Source: Niastella sp. (GTDB lineage: Bacteria > Bacteroidota > Bacteroidia > Chitinophagales > Chitinophagaceae). From it: a stretch of DNA of 5,307 nucleotides. The stretch is from contig JAJKIL010000026.1 of the NCBI GenBank assembly GCA_021154515.1, positions 1-5,307 on the forward strand, read 5' to 3'. The position numbers and the translations under genes were made by a program. The notes beneath the pieces were generated by a model. The model was given only the letters and a program-made list of their open reading frames with translations, was not told the DNA's origin and did not search any database. Position 1 is the stretch's first letter; the number at the start of each line of letters is the position of its first letter. Below are positions 1-5,307 of this stretch, one piece after another.

Positions 1-1752
1 ATGATGACTGCCGATCCACGCCTGGTGCCCAATGCCAGGATATTACCACATATCTCTTACCAGGAAGCCATGGAGTTGTCGCACTTTGGCGCCAAGGTAA
101 TTTATCCGCCTACCATTCAACCGGTAATGAGTAAGAACATTCCGGTATGGATCAAGAACACTTTTGCACCGGAAGATCATGGAACCGTGATCGAGAACGA
201 TGTACATAAAAATGGAAATAACATCCGTGGTATTTCCAGCATCAATAAAATTGCCTTGCTGAGCCTGGAAGGAAGTGGGATGATAGGCATACCAGGTTTC
301 TCACGCCGGTTGTTTGAATCATTAGCCAACGACTTTATAAATGTGATCCTGATTACCCAGGGTTCTTCAGAACACTCCATTTGTGTGGGTATTGATGAAG
401 GCCTTGCCGAAAAAGCCAAACAGGCGGTAGATAAAACATTTGCTTACGAAATTGAAATGGGCCGCGTTGAACCCCTGCGGGTTGAAACAGGACTTGCCAT
501 TGTTGCCCTGGTTGGAGATAATATGAAAAGCCATCCCGGTATCAGTGGTAAAATGTTTGGGGCCATTGGCCGCAACGGGGTGAATATCCGCGCCATAGCA
601 CAAGGGTCGTCAGAAAGAAATATCTCAGCCGTGATAGCAGCAGCAGACGTTAAAAAAGCCATCAACGTATTACACGAAGATTTTTTTGAAACAACCTATA
701 AACAAATAAACCTGTTCGTTGCCGGTACCGGTAATGTAGGCAGCAAATTGCTGGCCCAGTTAAAACAACAACAGCAATACCTGCAACAGAACATGCGCCT
801 GCAGGTACGCATAGTAGGTATGGCCAACAGCAAAAAAATGGTTTTCAGCGATGAAGGCATCGAACTGGATAGCTGGCGCGAACACCTGCAACAGGGCGAA
901 GCCAGCGATCTGGGTAAATTTGTGGAAACCGTTCATTCTAAAAACCTGCGTAACTCCGTTTTTGTAGACGTTACTGCCAATGAACATGTGGCGCAGGTGT
1001 ATGACCAGCTGCTCGCCAAAAGCATTTCGGTGGTAGCCTGTAATAAAGTAGCCTGTTCATCGGCTTACCAGTATTACAAAAAACTGAAAGACCTGGCCCG
1101 TGAATACAATGCCTTCTTCCTGTTTGAAACAAACGTGGGAGCAGGTTTGCCGGTGATTGGCACCCTGAACGATCTGATGCGTAGTGGTGATGCGGTTACC
1201 CGTATTGAAGCGGTATTGAGCGGAACCCTGAACTTTGTATTCAATAATTATGATGGCACCCGCAGTTTTGCCGAGGTTGTAAAACAGGCGCAGGAGGAAG
1301 GATATACTGAACCCGATCCACGGTTAGACCTGAGTGGTACCGATGTAATGCGCAAGATCATGATCCTGGCCCGGGAAGCAGGGGAGCATCTTGAAATGGA
1401 AACTATTACCAACAATAGCTTTATGCCCGCTTCGTGTATGGTAGGCAGTGTAGATGATTTCTACAAAGAAATGGAAAAGCAGGAAAAGCATTTTAAAGAA
1501 ATATACCAGCAGGCAGCCGCAGCAGGCAAGAAGCTGAAATTTGTAGCCAAGTTTGAAGGCGGCAAGGCATCCGTAGGTTTGCAGCATGTAGATTCACAAT
1601 CTGATTTTTACCACCTGTATGGAAAGGATAACGTGGTATTGTTCTATACCAACCGTTATCCCGATCAACCCCTGGTAGTAAAAGGAGCTGGCGCCGGTGC
1701 CGAAGTAACTGCATCAGGTGTGTTTGCTGATATAATCCGTGCAGCGCATTAA
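1..1752 (+). CDS. thrA: Bifunctional aspartokinase / homoserine dehydrogenase, 5'-truncated by the window edge
   Basis: This cytoplasmic fusion enzyme phosphorylates aspartate (first step of the aspartate family) and reduces aspartate semialdehyde to homoserine. The 583 visible residues begin inside the kinase domain at the MTADPR motif, so the ATG at position 1 is an internal methionine. By comparison with the E. coli enzyme of about 820 residues, roughly 235 N-terminal residues lie upstream. Domain order: end of the kinase (about 1-75, with FGAKVIYPPTI), two ACT regulatory repeats (about 83-150 and 165-230), the NAD(P)-binding fold starting at GTGNVG (242-247), and the homoserine dehydrogenase catalytic domain. 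Expected catalytic residues are present: K349 in CNKVA, E437 in GYTEPDP, D448 and K452 in GTDVMRK. Each ACT repeat keeps a glutamine (Q120 in ITQGSSEHS, Q201 in IAQGSSERN) matching the threonine-sensing glutamines of plant aspartokinase-homoserine dehydrogenase, so threonine feedback is inferred. It lies 42 nt before thrB, presumably in one operon. A glutamine-rich patch (256-263) is unremarkable. Confidence 0.96.
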   Translation: MMTADPRLVPNARILPHISYQEAMELSHFGAKVIYPPTIQPVMSKNIPVWIKNTFAPEDHGTVIENDVHKNGNNIRGISSINKIALLSLEGSGMIGIPGFSRRLFESLANDFINVILITQGSSEHSICVGIDEGLAEKAKQAVDKTFAYEIEMGRVEPLRVETGLAIVALVGDNMKSHPGISGKMFGAIGRNGVNIRAIAQGSSERNISAVIAAADVKKAINVLHEDFFETTYKQINLFVAGTGNVGSKLLAQLKQQQQYLQQNMRLQVRIVGMANSKKMVFSDEGIELDSWREHLQQGEASDLGKFVETVHSKNLRNSVFVDVTANEHVAQVYDQLLAKSISVVACNKVACSSAYQYYKKLKDLAREYNAFFLFETNVGAGLPVIGTLNDLMRSGDAVTRIEAVLSGTLNFVFNNYDGTRSFAEVVKQAQEEGYTEPDPRLDLSGTDVMRKIMILAREAGEHLEMETITNNSFMPASCMVGSVDDFYKEMEKQEKHFKEIYQQAAAAGKKLKFVAKFEGGKASVGLQHVDSQSDFYHLYGKDNVVLFYTNRYPDQPLVVKGAGAGAEVTASGVFADIIRAAH

Positions 1753-1794
1753 TATAGACAGGTCAAGCGAATCAAACTAGTTAAACGAATTACA

Positions 1795-2733
1795 ATGGCA
1801 AAAGAATTAAAGGGCGTTCAGATCTTTGCACCGGCAACAGTGGCTAACCTGGTTTGTGGATTTGATGTGTTGGGCATGGCATTGCAACAACCGCAGGATG
1901 TAATGACCATGCGGTTGCGGGAAGAACCAGGTATTGTTATATCACATGCAGACGGTTATGATTTACCGGTAGAACCGGAAAAGAATGTAGCCGGCGCCTC
2001 CTTACTGGCTTTAATGGAGGAATATCCTGAGAAAGTAGGCTTTGAAGTAATTATAGATAAAAGAATAAAACCCGGCAGTGGATTGGGTTCCAGCGCTGCC
2101 AGTTCAGCGGGCGCCGTAGTAGGGGCCAACTATTTGCTGGGCAACCCGTTCACCAAAGAAGATCTTGTTCGTTTTGCCATGAACGGCGAAAAAGTAGCCT
2201 CGGGGGTAAAACATGCCGATAATATTGCGCCCTGTATTTATGGGGGCGTAACGCTTATTCAATCAATATTCCCTTTGAATATTGTTCAGTTGACGGCGCC
2301 ACCGATGTATGTTACAGTGGTGCATCCGCAGATTGAAGTGCGTACTTCAGATGCCCGGCAGATCTTACGTAAGGAAGTGCAGTTGAAAGCAGCCATCAAA
2401 CAATGGGGCAATATTGCCGGTTTGGTTGCCGGTTTTTTGAAGAATGATTATGATTTGATCGGCCGTTCGCTTGAAGATGTGATCATCGAACCCGTGCGCA
2501 GCATCCTCATCCCCGGTTTTGATGAGGTGAAAAAGAAAAGTAAAGACGCCGGTGCATTAGGTGGTGGTATTTCCGGTTCAGGCCCCTCTATTTTTATGCT
2601 GAGCAAGGAAGAGTATGTTGCCAAAGGTGTTGAGGATGTAATGATCGATGTATATACCAGGTTGGGCATAGAGTTTAAGACGTATGTGACGATGATTAAT
2701 TATGAAGGAGCTAAGGTGGGGTTGATCAGTTGA
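1795..2733 (+). CDS. thrB: Homoserine kinase (GHMP kinase family)
   Basis: ThrB phosphorylates homoserine with ATP to give O-phosphohomoserine, the substrate of threonine synthase; it acts in the cytoplasm. At 312 residues it is full length (E. coli ThrB is about 310). All three GHMP kinase motifs are visible: motif 1 APATVANLVCGFDVLG (12-27), the glycine/serine-rich ATP loop PGSGLGSSAASSAGA (93-107), and motif 3 GALGGGISGSGPSIF (253-267). GEKVASGVKHADNIAP (131-146) matches the conserved region around the substrate site. The start at 1795 places motif 1 at the normal distance from the N-terminus. No Shine-Dalgarno sequence precedes it, only A/T-rich DNA, which is usual in Bacteroidota. It follows thrA by 42 nt with no terminator between them. 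The last residues (LIS) and the TGA stop are encoded by the first two units of a tandem octamer array, so the extreme C-terminus may have been reshaped by that repeat; this last point is inference. Confidence 0.96.
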   Translation: MAKELKGVQIFAPATVANLVCGFDVLGMALQQPQDVMTMRLREEPGIVISHADGYDLPVEPEKNVAGASLLALMEEYPEKVGFEVIIDKRIKPGSGLGSSAASSAGAVVGANYLLGNPFTKEDLVRFAMNGEKVASGVKHADNIAPCIYGGVTLIQSIFPLNIVQLTAPPMYVTVVHPQIEVRTSDARQILRKEVQLKAAIKQWGNIAGLVAGFLKNDYDLIGRSLEDVIIEPVRSILIPGFDEVKKKSKDAGALGGGISGSGPSIFMLSKEEYVAKGVEDVMIDVYTRLGIEFKTYVTMINYEGAKVGLIS

Positions 2734-2808
2734 CGAGTTGATCAGTTGACGAGTTGACGAGTTGACGAGTTAACAAGTTGACAGGTTGACAAGTTGACTT
2801 GTTAACGT
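2721..2808 (+). repeat. Tandem octamer array, 11 contiguous copies of GTTGACNN
   Basis: Eleven octamers run in register without a break. Units 1-11 are gttgatca, gttgacga, gttgatca, gttgacga, gttgacga, gttgacga, gttaacaa, gttgacag, gttgacaa, gttgactt, gttaacgt. The first six positions are nearly fixed as GTTGAC (variants GTTGAT and GTTAAC), while the last two vary. Units 1-2 and 3-4 are identical 16-mers, which suggests a dimer was duplicated. The array overlaps the end of thrB and fills the start of the thrB-thrC gap. Its function is unknown. It resembles the short intergenic tandem repeats common in some Bacteroidota genomes and, in style only, the STRR heptamers of cyanobacteria. Confidence 0.9.
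2769..2806 (+). other. Potential stem-loop formed by octamer units 7-8 and 10-11
   Basis: Positions 2769-2782 can pair with 2793-2806: ten Watson-Crick pairs, two G-U pairs, then two more Watson-Crick pairs, closing a 10-nt loop (2783-2792). The outer ten bases are perfect reverse complements (gttaacaagt and acttgttaac). In the thrB transcript this would sit about 35 nt after the stop codon. No T-tract follows, so it is not a standard intrinsic terminator. It might protect an mRNA end or modulate read-through into thrC, or simply be a by-product of a repeat unit that is close to self-complementary. Folding is inferred by eye only. Confidence 0.5.
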
Positions 2809-2840
2809 GAAAGAAGAAGATTATGAGTAATAAAGAGGAA

Positions 2841-2876
2841 GGTTGATAGGGTTGAAAGAGTTGACAGGGTTGATAA
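2841..2876 (+). repeat. Four tandem nonamers sharing the GTTGA core
   Basis: Four 9-nt units lie end to end: ggttgatag, ggttgaaag, agttgacag, ggttgataa. The GTTGA core matches the octamer array 32 nt upstream, but the period is nine instead of eight. The separating stretch (2809-2840) is purine-rich and shows no clear unit. The set looks like a diverged or independently expanded relative of the main array. Confidence 0.7.
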
Positions 2877-2926
2877 TGGGGCGAAAGATGAAAAATAGTA
2901 GGGAATGTTACACCCTTGCGAACCAT

Positions 2927-2947
2927 TTCTGCCTTCTGCCCTCTGCC
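2927..2947 (+). repeat. Three tandem heptamers TTCTGCC
   Basis: Units ttctgcc, ttctgcc and ctctgcc are contiguous, with a single mismatch in the third copy. They lie in the thrB-thrC gap and have no sequence relation to the GTTGAC arrays. The even 7-nt period and the intergenic position are the only evidence; no function can be assigned. Confidence 0.7.
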
Positions 2948-2970
2948 AATTTCTCCATTGGTCATAGATT

Positions 2971-2984
2971 ATTCACTATTCACG
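2971..2984 (+). repeat. Two tandem heptamers ATTCACT/ATTCACG
   Basis: Two adjacent heptamers differ only at the last base and end 15 nt before the thrC start codon. Two copies alone could be chance. They are listed because the adjacent heptamer and octamer arrays make a common origin plausible and because they fall in the thrC leader. Confidence 0.45.
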
Positions 2985-2999
2985 AATTAAGCATTACTA

Positions 3000-4301
3000 A
3001 TGAAATATTATAGTTTAAATAAGCAATCCCCCGATGTAGATTTTAAAGAGGCCACCATAAAAGGACAGGCGCCTGATAAGGGATTGTATTTTCCGCATAG
3101 CATACCGGTACACGAAAAAGCTTTTTTTGAGAATATAGAGCAGTACAGCAATGAAGAGATCGCCTTTCGGCTTATACAGCCGTATGTAGCGGGAACTATT
3201 GCTGATGTCGCACTACAGGATATTGTAAAAGAAACCATCAATTTCCCCATCCCGCTGGTGCCGGTAAATGATCGTATCTCTTCACTGGAATTGTTTCATG
3301 GGCCAACGCTGGCGTTTAAAGATGTAGGCGCCCGTTTTATGAGCCGTTGTCTGGGCCATTTTGCCCATGAACACAGTGAGAAAGTAGTGGTGCTGGTAGC
3401 TACCTCAGGTGATACTGGTGGCGCAGTAGCACATGGTTTTTATGATGTGCCCGGGGTTGAAGTGGTGATCCTGTATCCATCGGGTAAAGTGAGTTCGGTG
3501 CAGGAAAAACAATTGACTACGTTAGGTAAAAATATCCATGCACTGGAAGTGACCGGCACCTTTGATGATTGCCAGCAAATGGTGAAACAGGCTTTTGTTG
3601 ATGAGCAACTGACAAAAAAGATCTTCTTAACCTCGGCCAATTCTATTAATGTGGCGCGCTGGTTGCCACAGCAGTTCTATTATGTATTGGCCTGGAAGCA
3701 ATGGGCCGATAAAAAGAACCCACCGGTGATCTCGGTGCCCAGCGGTAATTTTGGAAACATCTGTGCTGGGTTACTGGCCTATTGTTCCGGCTTACCTGTA
3801 AAGCATTTTATTGCGGCCTGTAACGCCAATGCAGTAGTGCCGTCGTATTTAGCTAATGGCGACTATCAACCGAAAAAAGCTATTGCTACTATCTCCAATG
3901 CAATGGATGTGGGCAACCCCAGCAATTTTGTACGCATATTAGAATTGTTCCATCATAAACTGGGCGATCTGCGTAAGGTGTTAACCGGTTACAGCATTTC
4001 AGACGATGAAACAAGAGCGGTGTTGAAAGAAGTGTATCAGCAATATAAATACCTGCCCGATCCGCATGGCGCTGTGGGCTACCTGGCTTTACAACGCTAT
4101 TTACAACAACATACCGATGATAAAGGGATGTTCCTGGAAACTGCGCACCCGGTGAAGTTTTATGATGTAGTGGAGCAGGTTATTGGCGAAGTGGTGCCCG
4201 TGCCTGCAGCTATTCAGGATCAGCTTAAGCTGACGAAACAGAGCACACTGATTGCACCGGATTATAATGCGCTGAAAGAAACGTTGTTGAAGAAGTATTA
4301 G
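3000..4301 (+). CDS. thrC: Threonine synthase (PLP-dependent)
   Basis: ThrC converts O-phosphohomoserine to threonine and phosphate using pyridoxal phosphate; it is the last step of the pathway. The protein has 433 residues, close to E. coli ThrC (about 428), so it is complete. The N-terminal segment MKYYSLN and the block around GLYFPHSIP (28-36) are typical of the family. The Schiff-base lysine is K107 in HGPTLAFKDVGARF (100-113). Substrate and cofactor-phosphate motifs follow: ATSGDTGGAVAHGF (134-147), TSANSINVAR (211-220), PSGNFGNICAG (247-257) and NAMDVGNPSNF (300-310). ETAHPVKF (380-387) lies near the C-terminus. No Shine-Dalgarno motif precedes the ATG. The gene is separated from thrB by 266 nt of repeat-rich DNA, so it could be co-transcribed through the gap or have its own promoter; I could not find a convincing Bacteroidota promoter (TTTG with TAnnTTTG) there. 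It is followed by inverted heptamers and a strong terminator. Confidence 0.96.
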   Translation: MKYYSLNKQSPDVDFKEATIKGQAPDKGLYFPHSIPVHEKAFFENIEQYSNEEIAFRLIQPYVAGTIADVALQDIVKETINFPIPLVPVNDRISSLELFHGPTLAFKDVGARFMSRCLGHFAHEHSEKVVVLVATSGDTGGAVAHGFYDVPGVEVVILYPSGKVSSVQEKQLTTLGKNIHALEVTGTFDDCQQMVKQAFVDEQLTKKIFLTSANSINVARWLPQQFYYVLAWKQWADKKNPPVISVPSGNFGNICAGLLAYCSGLPVKHFIAACNANAVVPSYLANGDYQPKKAIATISNAMDVGNPSNFVRILELFHHKLGDLRKVLTGYSISDDETRAVLKEVYQQYKYLPDPHGAVGYLALQRYLQQHTDDKGMFLETAHPVKFYDVVEQVIGEVVPVPAAIQDQLKLTKQSTLIAPDYNALKETLLKKY

Positions 4302-4326
4302 ATCGCTTGTAGATAAGAAAGAAGCG

Positions 4327-4373
4327 GGAAGTAGGAAGTTCGCGAATTTCGTACTTCTTACCTCTTACTTCAT
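4327..4373. repeat. Inverted heptamer cluster (ACTTCTT-type) after thrC
   Basis: On the right, three plus-strand heptamers are contiguous: acttctt, acctctt, acttcat (4353-4373). On the left, ggaagta and ggaagtt (4327-4340) are the same kind of unit in reverse orientation (tacttcc and aacttcc on the minus strand). Positions 4331-4339 can pair with 4353-4361 in nine pairs, one of them G-U, around a 13-nt loop that contains tcgcga. There is no T-tract, so this is not the terminator; the terminator follows directly. The cluster resembles the heptamers of the thrB-thrC gap in period but not in sequence. Confidence 0.65.
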
Positions 4374-4378
4374 AAAGT

Positions 4379-4426
4379 TAAAAAACGAAGAGGATGACTT
4401 TATTCAGACATCCGCTTCGTTTTTTA
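4379..4426. terminator. Bidirectional intrinsic terminator between convergent thrC and hom
   Basis: A long hairpin pairs 4379-4399 with 4406-4426: twelve outer pairs including six A-T pairs and the cgaag/cttcg core, an A-G mismatch (4391/4414), five pairs (ggatg/catcc), an A-A mismatch, two pairs, and a 6-nt loop (4400-4405). An A-tract on the left arm and a T-tract on the right give a U-run after the stem core on either strand. It lies 77 nt after the thrC stop and 12 nt after the hom stop, as expected for a terminator shared by converging genes. Confidence 0.88.
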
Positions 4427-4438
4427 TTCAGCTTCTAA

Positions 4439-5307
4439 TTATACAATCCCCGCCAGTTCGAGGCTTTTCTTTTTTAATTTACGCACCTCCACATCTTCAA
4501 TGACCGCTTCAGGCGCCAGAATGAGCGAGGTTTTATTTTCGCGCCACCAGCTGTTTTGAGCCAGTTCGGTAAAATGCAGCACACCCACCAGGTATTTGCG
4601 ATCGGTTTCGGCATGCCATTCTTCTATCCATTCAAATTTCTCTTTGGGGATGTATTTCCAGTCATCGAAGCTTACATACACGCGAATGTAAAAGTCGTTG
4701 GTAAGCTCGTTGGGTGTATGGTGATACAGTTTCTTGTATTCGTATTTATATTGATAACGCAGGGCCGACAGATCGCTCAATACAGCTGAAGCGGTAGGGA
4801 AGCTACCTGCTCCTTTGCCATAAAAGAATTGTTTATCGGCAAAACCACTCTCGATCACCACGCCATTGTATTCGTTCTTTACAAATGCCAGGTGATCTTC
4901 GTGTTTAATAAATTGAGGTAATACAAAGGCGGCCACTTTTCCATTCTCCAGTTTCTTTGCCTGGGCTACCAGTTTAATATCGTTGTGTTTTTCAGCAGCT
5001 ACAGAGGCATCGCCTGCATGAATATCCTGAATGCCGTTGAACACCAGGGCATCGGGTGGAACCACAATACCATAAGCGTGCGTAAGCAGGAAGTTCCATT
5101 TATTGGCGGCATCAAAACCTTCCACATCGAGCGTTGGATCGCTTTCAGCAAAACCTAATTGTTGCGCCAGTAACAAGGCCTGTTGAAAATCCAGCTTGTC
5201 TTCAAACATTTTGGTAAGAATGAAGTTGGTACTTCCGTTAACAATGGCTTTGATGGAGTGTAACAGGTCATTATCGTAATATTCTGCCAGGATGCGTATT
5301 ACAGGGA
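4439..5307 (-). CDS. hom: Monofunctional homoserine dehydrogenase, 5' end outside the window
   Basis: Hom reduces aspartate semialdehyde to homoserine with NAD(P)H in the cytoplasm. The frame stays open from the stop at 4439-4441 to the right edge, giving 288 residues. The first in-window ATG (complement of 5207-5209) is not the start, because homology continues upstream of it: PVIRILAEYYDNDL and NGSTNFIL (23-30) are conserved family sequence. The catalytic region shows GFAESDP (51-57, E54) and VEGFDAANK (61-69, D65 and K69), matching the Glu, Asp and Lys of the family. GKGAGSFPTASAVLSDL (163-179) is the conserved segment near the end of the catalytic domain. The NAD-binding Rossmann domain is missing, cut off by the window. 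The last 85 or so residues occupy the place of the usual C-terminal ACT domain but lack its familiar pattern. It converges on the thr operon, so it is a separate transcription unit. A role in methionine supply is inferred from the existence of ThrA's own dehydrogenase domain, not shown here. Confidence 0.93.
   Translation of the reverse strand, partial: PVIRILAEYYDNDLLHSIKAIVNGSTNFILTKMFEDKLDFQQALLLAQQLGFAESDPTLDVEGFDAANKWNFLLTHAYGIVVPPDALVFNGIQDIHAGDASVAAEKHNDIKLVAQAKKLENGKVAAFVLPQFIKHEDHLAFVKNEYNGVVIESGFADKQFFYGKGAGSFPTASAVLSDLSALRYQYKYEYKKLYHHTPNELTNDFYIRVYVSFDDWKYIPKEKFEWIEEWHAETDRKYLVGVLHFTELAQNSWWRENKTSLILAPEAVIEDVEVRKLKKKSLELAGIV

Noticed and set aside
1..6. ATGATG at the window start as the true start of an ACT-HSD protein
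   Set aside because: The following residues (TADPRLVPNAR) are mid-kinase sequence conserved in full-length ThrA, so the gene continues upstream.
2778..2791. TTGACA hexamers in octamer units 8 and 9, resembling a sigma-70 -35 box
   Set aside because: They are simply part of the repeat unit, have no -10 box at proper spacing, and Bacteroidota primary sigma factors use a different consensus.
2721..2808. CRISPR array
   Set aside because: The units are 8 nt with no unique spacers of 25-40 nt, and no cas genes are present.
2726..2965. Minus-strand open frame of 79 codons across the thrB-thrC gap
   Set aside because: Much of it is translation of the GTTGAC array (repeating QLVN and LLTRQLVN-like strings) and the pyrimidine-rich flank. 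It has no recognisable domain, and it overlaps the end of thrB.
1785..2989. Shared ACGAATTA before thrB (1785-1792) and thrC (2982-2989) as a common ribosome-binding or regulatory element
   Set aside because: Distances to the start codons differ (2 and 10 nt), and an 8-mer match in A/T-rich leaders is weak.
4556..4789. Plus-strand open frame of 77 codons opposite hom
   Set aside because: It lies wholly within the conserved hom coding sequence on the other strand and shows no recognisable protein motif.
5207..5209. ATG as the start of hom
   Set aside because: The frame remains open to the window edge, and the upstream residues match conserved homoserine dehydrogenase sequence.

Overview
This window carries most of a threonine biosynthesis operon, thrA-thrB-thrC, on the plus strand. 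A second homoserine dehydrogenase gene (hom) converges on it from the minus strand. The organism looks like a member of the Bacteroidota, probably of the Chitinophagaceae type. The reasons are the protein sequences, starts without a Shine-Dalgarno motif, and gene gaps filled with short tandem repeats of 7-9 nt. The taxonomic call is inference from pattern recognition; no search was run.

Layout: 1-1752 is the 3' part of a fused aspartokinase/homoserine dehydrogenase (thrA, 5' end outside the window). After 42 nt comes thrB, homoserine kinase (1795-2733). A 266-nt gap (2734-2999) follows, unusually long for this operon and filled with tandem repeats: an 11-copy octamer array (2721-2808) that begins inside the last codons of thrB, a 4-copy nonamer array with the same GTTGA core (2841-2876), a 3-copy heptamer array (2927-2947) and a 2-copy heptamer (2971-2984). 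Then comes thrC, threonine synthase (3000-4301). The thrC-hom gap (4302-4438) holds another set of heptamers in inverted orientation (4327-4373) and a strong bidirectional intrinsic terminator (4379-4426). The minus-strand hom gene (4439-5307) runs off the right edge, so its 5' end is missing.

Pathway: ThrA phosphorylates aspartate and later reduces aspartate semialdehyde to homoserine. ThrB phosphorylates homoserine, and ThrC converts O-phosphohomoserine to threonine. The separate Hom makes homoserine too. In related bacteria such a gene often serves the methionine branch, but its upstream partner is not visible here.

The enzymes are ordinary. The parts worth a second look are the intergenic repeats: several unrelated families of 7-9 nt units in two gaps, one of which supplies the thrB stop codon. 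I see no mobile element, CRISPR array, tRNA, rRNA or defence system.
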